A stretch of 64,000 nt of DNA from Bog-159 sp963707465. GTDB taxonomy: Bacteria; Acidobacteriota; Terriglobia; Bryobacterales; Bryobacteraceae. This document shows, one piece after another, positions 7,627-17,176 of this stretch. The notes beneath the pieces were generated by a model. That model saw only the letters and a program-made list of their open reading frames with translations. It was not told the origin of the DNA and made no database searches. The position numbers and the translations under genes are program-made. Each line of letters starts with the position of its first letter. Within the stretch, counting starts at the first letter, position 1. The DNA lies in the NCBI GenBank assembly GCA_963707465.1, contig CAVPQK010000024.1, positions 868,001-932,000 on the forward strand. The letters run 5' to 3'.

Positions 7627-8571
7627 TTACTTGCCGGCCGGCGCCGCGCCGCCTTCGGAGAAGAAGGCCTGGTTGGTGATCTTAAAATTCAGGTCGTGGT
7701 TGACCTCGTCCATCCACTTCTTGAACTGGACCTGCTTCAGGTCGTTGAGAACCGCCTCGTGCACCTCGGCCAACGGCTGCGCGCTGACCTCTTCGGCGCG
7801 GAACAGATAGAAGCCGTTGGGCTGCTTGACGGGCTGGCTCACTTCGCCGGGTTTGAGCGCGAAGACAGCGGTGCGGATGGCATCTGGAAGCTTGTCGCTG
7901 CTGTGCAGGGTGCCGAAGTCGCCGTCTTTGGCGGCGGAGGTTTTGTCGTCGGAATTCTCTTTGACCAGCTTCACGAAATCCGCGCCGGCGGAGAGGGCGG
8001 CGTGCAGCTTGGCGATCTTAGCCTGCGCCTCGGCTTCGGTGAGGCGCTTCGGCTCGCCGGCGCCGGGCGCGGAAGAACTGGCAAAGGCGATGTAGAGCGC
8101 CTTAACCTTCACCTGCGCAAAATGCGTTTTGTTGGCGTCGTAATAGGTTTGCACGTCGGCGGGAGACACCACAAAGCTGCTGACCGCTGACTGTAACTCC
8201 GCATTCATGAGCAGGTATATGCGGTTGAAGGCCAGAGCGTCGCGAGTGGGACTCTGCTGATCGAGCTGGGCTCTCTCTCCCATTTCCGAGAGACGAATCA
8301 TCAGGGCGAATTGCTGGACGAAGGCCTTGCGGTCGCGCCGGGCGGCCTGCTGCATGTTCGCGGGCATCACGGCCAGGTAGCGGCTCAGCTCGCCGGCGGT
8401 GAGTTTCTGGCCATCCCCGAAGGTGGCCACGACGGTGTTGGCCTGAGAGTCGGCTAGGGCCTTGCCGACGTCCATGGTGGTGGTTATGGTGTTGGGGTCA
8501 GAAGGCGGCGGCGCGGGGGATGGCTGCGCCCACACGGCGGCGATAAAGAGGAAAAGGGATAAGGATTTCAT
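7627..8571 (-). CDS. PpiC-type peptidyl-prolyl isomerase, exported
   Basis: A 314-residue protein with a signal peptide (MKSLSLFLFIAAVWAQ), a helical SurA-like chaperone region (about 40-170) and a parvulin domain (about 175-275: AKDGDFGTLHSSDKLPDAI...FALKPGEVSQPVKQPNGFYLFR). It is expected to assist folding of outer-membrane or periplasmic proteins. ATG at 8571 gives the signal peptide directly. trpS lies 37 bp upstream on the same strand, so they may be co-transcribed. Parvulin family is clear; the client proteins are unknown. Confidence 0.9.
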   Translation of the reverse strand: MKSLSLFLFIAAVWAQPSPAPPPSDPNTITTTMDVGKALADSQANTVVATFGDGQKLTAGELSRYLAVMPANMQQAARRDRKAFVQQFALMIRLSEMGERAQLDQQSPTRDALAFNRIYLLMNAELQSAVSSFVVSPADVQTYYDANKTHFAQVKVKALYIAFASSSAPGAGEPKRLTEAEAQAKIAKLHAALSAGADFVKLVKENSDDKTSAAKDGDFGTLHSSDKLPDAIRTAVFALKPGEVSQPVKQPNGFYLFRAEEVSAQPLAEVHEAVLNDLKQVQFKKWMDEVNHDLNFKITNQAFFSEGGAAPAGK

Positions 8572-8608
8572 GAGGTTGGTACTGCTTATTTTAGCGTAAA
8601 CCGCTCCC

Positions 8609-9616
8609 TCACAGTCGCGGCTCGGTGGCATTGTCCACATAGAGGCCCATGCGGCGCTTGACCAGGTCCACGGTGGAATTGGCGATGGGGCCGACGCGCG
8701 CCGCGCCTTCGCGCAGAATGCCGGGGATGTAGGCGGGATCGGACATTATTTCCCGATACCGCTGTTGGAACGGTTCCAGGTGGGAGACGGTCATCTCGGC
8801 CACCTGCTTCTTCAAATCGCCATAGCGCATGCCGCTGAAGTGGGCGCGCATCTGGTCGCCCGACCAGCCGGCGAAGGCTTGAAAAATACTGAGCAGGTTG
8901 GCTACGCCGTCGCCCAGATTCTCGAAATCCACCGCGGGGTTTGAATCGGTGGTGGCGCGCATGATGATCTTGCGGATGCGGTCCGGCGGATCGAGCAGGG
9001 CGACCGCGTGATTGGCGCCGGCGGCGGACTTGCTCATCTTGGCGGTGGGATCGTCGAGCCCCATGATGCGCGCGCCCACGCCGGGGAGGCTGGTGGCGGG
9101 CATGACGAACGTTTCGCCATAGAGTGAATTGAAGCGCTGGGCGATATCGCGGGTCAGTTCCAGGTGCTGCGCCTGGTCCTCGCCCACGGGCACGACGGCG
9201 GCCTGGTAGAGCAGAATGTCGGCGGCCATCAGGCACGGGTATTGCAGCAGCCCGTCGCCGACGGATTCCTGCTTGGCGGCCTTGGCCTTGTACTGGGTCA
9301 TGCGCTCGAGCCAGCCGACCGGCGTGACGCAGGTGAGCATCCAGGCGAGCTCGGCATGCGCCGGAACCGCGGATTGCACCATGATGCTGGACTGGCGCGG
9401 GTCGATGCCGGCCGCCAGGTACAGGCCGGCGATCTCGAGGATCTTCGCGCGCAGCTCGGCGGGATCCTGGTAGACGGTGACCGCGTGCAGATCGACGATG
9501 CAGAAGATGCACTCGTAATCGGCTTGCACGCGCACCCAGTTCTTCAGCGCGCCGAGGTAATTGCCAATGTGCAGATTTCCGGACGGCTGCATGCCGGAGA
9601 AGACTCGTGCTCTCAT
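8609..9616 (-). CDS. trpS: Tryptophanyl-tRNA synthetase
   Basis: A 335-residue class I aminoacyl-tRNA synthetase that charges tRNA-Trp. The class I signatures are GNLHIGNYLG near the N-terminus (HIGH-like) and KMSKS around residue 195. Length is normal for the bacterial enzyme. ATG at 9616 was chosen because the family starts RVFSGMQPSG. The start codon faces that of the divergent RNA methyltransferase gene, so the two genes share a short promoter region. Confidence 0.96.
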   Translation of the reverse strand: MRARVFSGMQPSGNLHIGNYLGALKNWVRVQADYECIFCIVDLHAVTVYQDPAELRAKILEIAGLYLAAGIDPRQSSIMVQSAVPAHAELAWMLTCVTPVGWLERMTQYKAKAAKQESVGDGLLQYPCLMAADILLYQAAVVPVGEDQAQHLELTRDIAQRFNSLYGETFVMPATSLPGVGARIMGLDDPTAKMSKSAAGANHAVALLDPPDRIRKIIMRATTDSNPAVDFENLGDGVANLLSIFQAFAGWSGDQMRAHFSGMRYGDLKKQVAEMTVSHLEPFQQRYREIMSDPAYIPGILREGAARVGPIANSTVDLVKRRMGLYVDNATEPRL

Positions 9617-9662
9617 GGTAAGTGGGTTCGAAGGAGTAATTTTTATCCTAAGCGATTTCGAG

Positions 9663-10841
9663 ATGGTTGTGGAGAAGCTGGTGTACGGCGGCGAAGGGCT
9701 GGGCCGTCTGGATGGCCGCGCCGTGCTGGCACCGTTCGTGCTGCCGGGCGAGCGCGTGCGCGTGCGGGGAGTGGGCGAGAAACCGGGGCTGCTGCGCGCC
9801 GGATTACTGGAGGTGCTCGACGCCGCGCCGGAACGCGTCGCGCCGCCGTGCCCGTATTTCATGCGCTGCGGCGGGTGCCAGTATCAGCATGCGGCGTATG
9901 AGATGCAGCTGGCGCTGAAGCGGGGGATCCTGGAAGACCAGTTGCGGCGCATTGGGAAGATCGCGCCGCCGGAGATCGCGGTGGTTTCGGGCGAGCCATG
10001 GGGCTACCGCAACCGGGTGCAATTGCATGTGGCGCAGGGGGCGCTGGGATATCGCGCGGCGCGATCGCACAAGCTTTGCCCTATCGAGCAATGTCCCATC
10101 GCGTCGCCGGCCCTCAACCGGGCTATCGCGATTCTGCGCGAAATGCTGGGCGACGCGCGCTGGCCGCGGTTTGTGCGCCAGATTGAACTGTTCACCAACG
10201 AAACGGAAATCCAGCTTAATGTTCTGGAGACGGAGCACCCGGTGGCGCGGCGCTTCTTCGACTGGTGCGCGGAACGCATTCCGGGCCTGGTTTCGGGCGC
10301 GCTCGATTATCCCGCGGCGGATTTTATGTGGCGCGTGAGCTACGGCTCATTTTTCCAGGTGAACCGGTTCCTGGCGGACAAGCTGGTGGAGACGGCGCTC
10401 GACGGCGCGCGAGGGCAAACCGCGCTCGATCTCTACGCGGGCGTGGGCCTGTTCTCGCTGCCGCTGGCGCGGCGGTTTGCCAGCGTGACGGCGGTGGAAT
10501 CGGGAGCGCGGGCGGCGGGGGATCTGCGATTCAACGCGGAGCGGGCGGGGATCGCGCTGCGCGTGGAGAAGACGGATGCAGAAGCTTGGATCGAACAGTT
10601 GGAAACCGCTCCGGACTTCGTGCTGCTGGATCCGCCGCGGGCCGGGATCGGCAAGCGCATGGTGGAGCGGCTGGGGCAACTGCGCCCGCCGAAGGTGGCG
10701 CTGGTCTCCTGCGATCCGGCTACGCTGGCGCGCGACCTGGCGGGGCTGACCGGCGCGGGATACCGGATCGAGCGGCTGACGCTGGTGGATCTATTTCCGC
10801 AGACGTACCATCTGGAGACGGTGGCGCAGTTGGCGATTTAG
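9663..10841 (+). CDS. TrmA/RlmCD-family RNA (uracil-5-)-methyltransferase
   Basis: A 392-residue SAM-dependent enzyme. It has an N-terminal TRAM domain (about 1-55), an iron-sulfur cysteine set (CPYFMRCGGCQYQH plus a later KLC) and a C-terminal Rossmann methyltransferase with LDLYAGVGLFSLPLA, LLDPPRAG and the nucleophile in SCDPATLARDL. It probably methylates uridine in 23S rRNA (RlmD-like), but the exact position cannot be read from sequence. ATG 9663 is the cleanest start; ATG 9615 is also in frame, and an AAGGAG at 9630 with no ATG at the right distance leaves the start uncertain. Confidence 0.9.
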   Translation: MVVEKLVYGGEGLGRLDGRAVLAPFVLPGERVRVRGVGEKPGLLRAGLLEVLDAAPERVAPPCPYFMRCGGCQYQHAAYEMQLALKRGILEDQLRRIGKIAPPEIAVVSGEPWGYRNRVQLHVAQGALGYRAARSHKLCPIEQCPIASPALNRAIAILREMLGDARWPRFVRQIELFTNETEIQLNVLETEHPVARRFFDWCAERIPGLVSGALDYPAADFMWRVSYGSFFQVNRFLADKLVETALDGARGQTALDLYAGVGLFSLPLARRFASVTAVESGARAAGDLRFNAERAGIALRVEKTDAEAWIEQLETAPDFVLLDPPRAGIGKRMVERLGQLRPPKVALVSCDPATLARDLAGLTGAGYRIERLTLVDLFPQTYHLETVAQLAI

Positions 10842-10869
10842 ATCCGTCTCCCAGTTCTAGTCGCGAGCA

Positions 10870-10911
10870 TCCCGAGGAGTCGGGACGGGGCACGCCACGG
10901 GCGTGCGCCAC
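10870..10911. repeat. Paired-hairpin repeat, divergent copy
   Basis: TCCCGAGGAGTCGGGA hairpin followed by GCACGCCACGGGCGTGC and GCCAC. The sequence differs from the main family but the architecture (two hairpins then SCCAC) is kept. It lies between two convergent genes and could also act in termination. Confidence 0.55.
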
Positions 10912-10942
10912 GCGGCTTTAGCCGGCTGTCATCACTTGGGGG

Positions 10943-11182
10943 TCAGTCAGTGGCTTCCGCTGTTGCGGGCTGGCTGACGGTTACTTTTTCAAAGCGCCGA
11001 TCGTATTCGACCCGCAGTTTCTTCACCCATACGGCCGCCCCCTGCTTCAGCTCGGGATGGTCCTTGTCCTTCCAGGCGCCGGCGGCGCGTTCCAAGGCCT
11101 TGATCTGGCGGAGGCGCATCGATTCCTTCTCGGCCGCATGGGTCAGGAAGGCGCTGCGGCTCTGGGTTCGTTGGGTGTCCAT
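10943..11182 (-). CDS. Small hypothetical protein, possibly antitoxin-like
   Basis: A 79-residue hydrophilic, mostly helical protein with a conserved-looking core (AAGAWKDKDHPELK and VKKLRVEYDRRF). This pattern resembles small ribbon-helix-helix-associated antitoxins, but no toxin gene is adjacent, so the role is speculative. ATG at 11182 is preferred over an upstream in-frame ATG at 11218. Codon use matches neighbouring genes. It may be solitary. Confidence 0.55.
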   Translation of the reverse strand: MDTQRTQSRSAFLTHAAEKESMRLRQIKALERAAGAWKDKDHPELKQGAAVWVKKLRVEYDRRFEKVTVSQPATAEATD

Positions 11183-11325
11183 TGAGTTGCGGCGTAGGTC
11201 TGATGCGGTGCCGCGCAAAGCTACTTGCAGTTTAACATTCTATGGGATTCTGGTGGATTTGGCCGCGGCGCGGGCTGCGTGGCCCGGCCGCGAACCAGGG
11301 GAGTGGGGCTGGGGGAAAGGGGCGA

Positions 11326-11694
11326 TCAGTTCAGCTTCAAGAGATTCTTGCTGCCCTCGAGTTCGATGGAAGTGATGCGCAGTTGGCCGGCATCGAGGAC
11401 AGCGTGGATGGCCGTATGTTCGAACCTCGCGTTGCCGGCTTCCAGGGTGGCGGGGGCGGTGAAAGTGGCCGTGTCGCTTTGCTTGTTGCCTTCCTTGGTG
11501 AAGACGGCGTTCGCGCCTTCCAGCTTGAGTTTGTAGTCGCCCGGGGTGAGGACTTGGGCGCCGACTTTCGTGGCGGCATTCAGGGAAAGTTCGTAGCTTC
11601 TGGCCTTTGGCGCAGCGACGCCGCTGACGAGGCCGACCGAAAGCATCCCGAGCGTGACAGCAGACAGGGTACCGATTCGTTTGAGATTCAACAT
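11326..11694 (-). CDS. Small exported beta-rich protein
   Basis: A 122-residue protein with a signal peptide (about residues 1-27, ending GVAA) and a mature domain of alternating strands (YELSLNAATKV, LTPGDYKLKLEG, LRITSIELEG). Similar small secreted proteins are frequent in Acidobacteria, but no function is assigned. Start at 11694 gives a proper signal peptide. It is divergent from the regulator-like gene at 11891. Confidence 0.75.
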   Translation of the reverse strand: MLNLKRIGTLSAVTLGMLSVGLVSGVAAPKARSYELSLNAATKVGAQVLTPGDYKLKLEGANAVFTKEGNKQSDTATFTAPATLEAGNARFEHTAIHAVLDAGQLRITSIELEGSKNLLKLN

Positions 11695-11890
11695 TTGGAT
11701 CACCTTTGTTTGAGTGTTTGGAACTGCACGATCACAATTGTGCCGGTTTGCCGGGGCGGCGAAAAGGTCTGTTACGGTAATGGCGCTTGCTGAAACCGGC
11801 AAACGCTGTAGAATGAAATGGATGGTGCAGCTCGGGGTAGTCTCCTAGGGCGAGGTATGATACCTGGCTGCAAGCCCCTTGGGATGCCGG

Positions 11891-13072
11891 ATGGAAGACG
11901 CAACCGCGACGAACGATGCAGTTGGGGCGATCGGACCGGCGGCGGTCCGGCGGCAACTGGAACAGATCCTGGCCGGCCGGCATTTCCGCCACAGCCGGCG
12001 GTATCCGGCGTTCCTGCGCTACGTGGTGGAGCGCACGCTCGAGGGCGGCGCGGCGGAGCTGAAAGAGCGCAACATCGGCGTGGACGTTTTTGCCAGGGAG
12101 CCATTTTACGACCCGAGCATCGACCCCATCGTTCGGATCACGGCGGGCGAGGTGCGCAAGCGGCTGGCGCAATACTACCAGCAACCGGGCCACGAGAACG
12201 AAATCCGGATCGAACTACCGGTGGGCTCCTACCTGCCCGAATTCAGCCTGCCGGCGGTTTCGGCGGCGGCGGCTCCGGCACCCGTTGCCGAGCGGATTCC
12301 GGCGCGGAGCTGGGGCTTATCCCGCTGGCTGGCGGTGTGCCTGGCCGCCGGGATTCTGGCTCTTTCGGCAACCGTAGTTTTCCGCGTGCGTCACCGGCCG
12401 AGCGCGCTGGAGCAGTTCTGGCGTCCGGTGGTTTCGCCGCGCGGAAGTGTGGTTCTGATTTGTTTCGGCGGCACAGGGCTGCGGCAGCCACCGGATGCGC
12501 CGCCGGGAACGGGAGGGATACTGCACGTTCCGTGGTGGGACGCGGTCACGCTCGCGCGGCTGGCCGGGCTGATCGAGGCGCAGGGCGCATCGCTCGAACT
12601 GGTGCCGCAGGACCGGGCGACCTTCGAGGATTTCCAGCGCGCCCCGGCGGTGCTGATCGGCGCGTTCAACGACGCCTGGACACTCCGGCTTATGGAGAAG
12701 ATGAGGTTCACGTTCCAACAGGATGGGCCGCGGAATCGGATTGTGGATCGCGATCACCCCACCAATCACGACTGGCAGATCGAGAAGGGCCCGACGGACG
12801 ACCAGGGCCGATGGCTATTGAAGGAAGACTTCGCGGTGATTTCGCGGGTGCAGAATCCGCGAACACGGCGGATCACCATCACCGTGGCCGGCCTGTACGG
12901 ATACGGCACGCTGGCGGCGGGAAAATTCCTGACCGATCCAGCCAATCTGCAGGCGTTGGCCCAGCGGGCGCCGGCCGGCTGGCAGGACCGCAACATGCAG
13001 ATTGTCATCCGCACGGAAGTGATCCAGGAGGACGCGGGACCGCCGGTCGTGGTGGCGACGGCTTTCTGGTAA
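11891..13072 (+). CDS. Membrane protein with acidobacterial N-terminal winged-helix-like domain
   Basis: A 393-residue protein. Residues 10-115 form a domain seen in many acidobacterial proteins (core HFRHSRRYPAFLRYVVE, FAREPFYDPSIDPIVRITAG, RIELPVGSYLPEF), thought to be DNA-binding or regulatory. A membrane helix follows (about 145-167). The C-terminal 220 residues would then lie outside the cytoplasm; I do not recognise that domain. The organisation resembles a ToxR-like one-component membrane regulator. The same N-terminal domain occurs at 44935 with a TPR-like C-terminus. ATG 11891 is chosen over TTG 11879. Confidence 0.75.
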   Translation: MEDATATNDAVGAIGPAAVRRQLEQILAGRHFRHSRRYPAFLRYVVERTLEGGAAELKERNIGVDVFAREPFYDPSIDPIVRITAGEVRKRLAQYYQQPGHENEIRIELPVGSYLPEFSLPAVSAAAAPAPVAERIPARSWGLSRWLAVCLAAGILALSATVVFRVRHRPSALEQFWRPVVSPRGSVVLICFGGTGLRQPPDAPPGTGGILHVPWWDAVTLARLAGLIEAQGASLELVPQDRATFEDFQRAPAVLIGAFNDAWTLRLMEKMRFTFQQDGPRNRIVDRDHPTNHDWQIEKGPTDDQGRWLLKEDFAVISRVQNPRTRRITITVAGLYGYGTLAAGKFLTDPANLQALAQRAPAGWQDRNMQIVIRTEVIQEDAGPPVVVATAFW

Positions 13073-13093
13073 GCGCCGCGGGAAAAATCGAAA

Positions 13094-13155
13094 GCCGATA
13101 GGGGCCGCAGATGAACGCAGATGAACGCGGATAAGACGAGCAACATGAAGTTGGC
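13094..13155. repeat. AACGCAGAT-type dispersed repeat
   Basis: Matches the centre of the 41476-41605 element: GGCCGCAGATGAACGCAGAT, then ...ACGAGC, then ...TGAAGTTGG. The predicted start codon of the TlpA-like gene lies in its 3' edge. Confidence 0.65.
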
Positions 13156-15274
13156 TGGTGCTACCCGCATGGCCGCCTCCCTCGGGCTGCTATTGGCATT
13201 TGCGCCAAGCATGATTCAGTCCCAGTGCAGCCCACCGGCGGCAATTCAAACGGCTATTGACCAGCTACCCACCGGGTTCATGCGGTGGACCTGGCGATCT
13301 TACGATGAAGACCTGCGGGCGCTCGTTGCGCGCTTTCCCCAAGACCTGTTCGTCCAACGCCTATTCATCCAGCGCTCGATGCGCATGTTCGCACATGACG
13401 ACGTGCTCTCCGAATACAAGGCGCTCCACGAGAAGCATCCGGACGATCCGGTGACGGCTTATTTGTGCGGGCTCGCCCTGGAGGGCCGCCAGTCGAGGGA
13501 ATCGGTCAGACTCTTTGAGGGCGCATTAGCGAAGTCGCCCGGATTTCCGTGGCCGCACTTGGGACTGACGGAAATCTACAGCAAACCGGTTTTTCTGAAC
13601 AACCAGGAGCGGCTGAAGCATCTCCAGGCCTTTTTGACGGCGTGCCCCGACGCCCTGGAAGGTTACTCCTATCTGACCGACAGCGACGATAAGGCAGTGC
13701 TCGAGTCTTATGCCGCCAAGCTGCGCGCCTTACTCCGGCCGCGCACGGACCATCCGGGCCTGGGCGCCTATGTCACGCTGTGGTCGCTCGAATTCAAGGC
13801 GCACGCGCCATCGGAATATGACGGTGTCCGCAAGCAGATCAGCGAGGATTTACAGCGGATTCGAGCGTTAAACCGGGAGGATCAGCGGCAGTGGTACTAC
13901 ACGCTTGAAGAAGGTTACAAGCTGGCCAAAGATCAGAAGCAAGCCGATTGGGCCCACGACGAGCGGCAACGCAGGCTGCCCGAGGTTTGGGAATTGTACT
14001 CGATGTCGAAGTGGTACAAGGGCCATCCTCCGCCGAACATCGACGACCCCGCCGCTCGAAAGCGCATTTATTACGCCGATCTCTTGAAGCAAACGGACGA
14101 GTGGTTGATGGAGCGCCCCAGGATGGCGAGAATTTGGAACGCACGCCTGGAAGCGATGCAATATCTGGACGATGTTTCACCCGCCGAAGTGCTGACCGCC
14201 GTCAATACCGATTTGAAACTCACGATGGACGACATGGGTCCGGCCGGGCTGATTCCATCCGAGTACTTAACGATCGCCAGGGTGCTGTGGAGAAAACACC
14301 TTGCGCCCGAGCGCCTGGTGCAGCTGGCTCAAGAGGCGTTGGCGACGGTGGAAGAGCAATCGGCGCAACCGATTTACTTCGATGGGGACGCCACGCCGGA
14401 GAACCTCCAGGGCGGCAAGTTCTACCGGTCCGTCGATGCGGTTACCGGCTGCGAATACGAGGCCACCGGCTATCTGGACTTGAAGCAGCCCAACAAAGCC
14501 CGGCTGGTCCTGACCCACATGGAGGGCGAACTCGAAACCTTGAAGGCGGCGGCGGGAGACCAGGCGGATTTCAAGAAAGACTACACCGGCCGCCTGGCCA
14601 CGTGGTGGGCCTTGATGGCACGCACGGCCGAACTCGAAGGTCACGATCAAGATGCCATGGCCTACTATGAACACGCGCTGCTGTCACGCTTGGAGGCGCA
14701 AGAGACGCCGGAGACCGGGCTTAACGACGAAGTAGCGGACAATGCCCGCCGCGTGTGGGCCAAGCTCGGCGGCAGCAACGAGGGTTGGCAAGTATGGTAC
14801 GGGCGGCAAGCCAACGTCCTGGCTACGCAGTCGACGCTTACATGGACGGAGGCCAACGAGCCCTTGCCCGCCTTCGAACTTACCGACTTAAAAGGCAAGA
14901 GATGGACCCTGGAGTCGTTGAAGGGTAAGACCACCCTTTTGAACTTCTGGGGAACCTGGTGACAGTACTGCCGCGAGGAGTTGCCTCGTCTCGAGAAGTT
15001 GGGAGAGCAATACAAGGATCGTCCCGAGATCCAGGTTTTGACTCTGAACACAGATGACAATCCCGGATCGATCGAGCCATTCATGGCTGAGAGAAAGCTC
15101 TCATTGATCGTGTTGCCGGCGTACAGCTATGTGTCGGAGACGCTAAAGGTCACGGCGTTCCCGCAGAACTGGATCGTGGACGCGGCTGGAGTGGTGAAGC
15201 TGAAAGGGGTGGGTTACGACGCCACGAAGAAGTGGGACAAGGGAATGGCGGAGGCTATCGCAAAGGTGAAATAG
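13145..15274 (+). CDS. TlpA/ResA-like thiol oxidoreductase, probable selenoprotein (in-frame TGA = Sec606)
   Basis: The reading frame runs from ATG 13145 to TAG/TAA-type termination at 15274 with one in-frame TGA at 14960-14962. Residues 1-25 are a signal peptide, about 40-560 are helical and TPR-like, and about 575-709 are a thioredoxin fold (LLNFWGTW-U-QYC-REELPRL). The TGA sits exactly at the first, nucleophilic cysteine of the W-C-x-x-C motif, and homology continues in frame straight after it. This is the classic picture of a U-x-x-C selenoprotein. A 5-bp hairpin with a 5-nt loop follows at the distance expected for a bacterial SECIS. Alternatives are a nonsense mutation (TGC to TGA) or a base error. 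No sel genes are in the window. ATG 13169 is an alternative start. Confidence 0.75.
14973..14989 (+). promoter_or_regulatory. Candidate bacterial SECIS hairpin
   Basis: Stem CGAGG (14974-14978) pairs with CCTCG (14984-14988), extended by a G-T wobble at 14973/14989, around the loop AGTTG. The loop starts 16 nt after the TGA and has G as its second base, which fits the known bacterial SECIS pattern (short loop with an early G, about 16-37 nt from UGA). The stem is short, so this is suggestive only. Confidence 0.5.
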
Positions 15275-15321
15275 GGGGCGGACGGGAGGCGATTTCAGGA
15301 GCTCCGGCCCGGCCTCGAAAC

Positions 15322-15762
15322 CTATCGCGGTTTGCTTTCGCTCGCGCAGGTGTGTGTGGCGCTGCTCAGGAAGGCGCCGGCTACAACGCCCAGCGCGGCC
15401 GCGGCAACTACGGCGCCGGTCATATGGCGGCGAGCAAATCGCCGCAGGCCGTCTATGGCGTCCCCCAGATCGTGATCTTCGACGAACGATGCCGTAGCAT
15501 CCAGCCGGTCCGCTGTTTGGGTGGAGCAGTTGCGAATCGCCGCGGAACTGTCGCGTCCGGTGCCGCGAACGGAGGAGGCAGCCGAATGGAGGGCAGCCCC
15601 GGCCTCGTCTCGCGCTTCATCCAGTTTCCGGCCGGCTGACCGGCCCAGCTCTTCGATTGATCCTCGCGTCTGTTTGCCAAAGTCCGACGCTGTTTCCGTT
15701 ACCGTCTCTGATGTAGTCAAGGTTTCCTCCAACAGACAAGGCAAGAGCACGTTGGCCTCCAT
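15322..15762 (-). CDS. Small protein with helical region and C-terminal membrane anchor
   Basis: A 146-residue protein. A long amphipathic, Ala/Thr/Ser-rich helical region (about 15-105) is followed by RRH and a C-terminal membrane helix (about 113-135, GAVVAAAALGVVAGAFL). This resembles tail-anchored ElaB/YqjD/DUF883-type proteins of the inner membrane, but similarity is only in architecture. Start at 15762 is uncertain; longer and shorter in-frame starts exist. Confidence 0.6.
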   Translation of the reverse strand: MEANVLLPCLLEETLTTSETVTETASDFGKQTRGSIEELGRSAGRKLDEARDEAGAALHSAASSVRGTGRDSSAAIRNCSTQTADRLDATASFVEDHDLGDAIDGLRRFARRHMTGAVVAAAALGVVAGAFLSSATHTCASESKPR

Positions 15763-15894
15763 TACACGGTCGAGTGGCAAGCAATCGGGATCGCCAACGA
15801 GTTGGTGTACTGGAACAGCCAAGAATACACTTTCTGGCGCAGCATCTGCACTGCCAACGATTGCGTACAGATGCGAAGATGGTTCCGAGGTTTT

Positions 15895-16533
15895 ATGATT
15901 CGATCAGCATTTGTGGTCCTGACGATTTGCGCGATGGCCAGCGGCTTTCAGGTCCAGCCGGGCTCGGACGATGCCGCGCGCGACAAGGATGTCTATGCAA
16001 TCTACTCGCTGCTTATGAACCATCCGCCGACCAGCCATGGTCCAGCGCCCAACGATCGGTATCTCATTGCGGCAACCACCGTGCAGGGGACGCCCAAGGA
16101 GCCCTGTGTGCGCCCGCCTTCGGACCGCGAGGTGGAATTCCGGCAGGTGATGGCCGATTTCGAGCGTCGCAAGGCGACGCCTCGGCACCTCAAGCGCGGT
16201 TTCTCCATCGACCAGCCTTACATCTTGCTGACGGACGAAGAAGTCAAGCAGTTCATGAACGAACGGATGCGCAGAACCGATCCGCAAGCAGTCGACGAGC
16301 GTTTCCGCGGTGTGACCGACGTTTTTCTGCTCACCGATGTGTACTTCGACGAGAAACGGACGATGGCGTTGACTGCTCTTGAATCCTGGTGTGGCGGTCT
16401 GTGCGCACAAATGTCGTGGATTCCGCTCGAGAAGCTGGCCGACGGAAGATGGCAAGTGCGTCCCGGCTGGATAACGTGCCACACCATGTCCCGAAAGTTG
16501 GTGGAGGGGCACGATTCGGCCGGCTCGGGCTAA
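15895..16533 (+). CDS. Hypothetical exported protein
   Basis: A 212-residue protein whose start at 15895 gives a short hydrophobic leader (MIRSAFVVLTICAMASG). The mature part includes LLMNHPPTSHG, a DVFLLTDVYFDEK strand pair, and a Cys pair in SWCGGLC. I recognise no family. The layout (a short time-regulated or stress-related secreted protein) gives no functional clue. The next gene is convergent. Confidence 0.65.
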   Translation: MIRSAFVVLTICAMASGFQVQPGSDDAARDKDVYAIYSLLMNHPPTSHGPAPNDRYLIAATTVQGTPKEPCVRPPSDREVEFRQVMADFERRKATPRHLKRGFSIDQPYILLTDEEVKQFMNERMRRTDPQAVDERFRGVTDVFLLTDVYFDEKRTMALTALESWCGGLCAQMSWIPLEKLADGRWQVRPGWITCHTMSRKLVEGHDSAGSG

Positions 16534-16544
16534 CAAGCCCAATG

Positions 16545-17094
<550 letters not shown>

Positions 17095-17127
17095 TATGCA
17101 AGGGTACCGCGATTTTTCAAGCGAAGA

Positions 17128-17150
17128 GTGGGTCCAGGGGTCCGCCCCAC
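17128..17150. repeat. Short form of the hairpin repeat
   Basis: GTGGGTCCAGGGGTCCGCCCCAC: only the terminal portion of the repeat family, lying in the leader of the alcohol dehydrogenase gene. Confidence 0.5.
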
Positions 17151-17176
17151 AAAATTGTGTTTTGGGGAATGGAGAA

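Noticed and set aside
14960..14962. Reading the TGA as a plain stop, with two separate genes at 13145-14962 and 14981-15274
   Set aside because: The stop falls exactly on the catalytic Cys codon and one thioredoxin domain spans both parts, so separate genes are unlikely.
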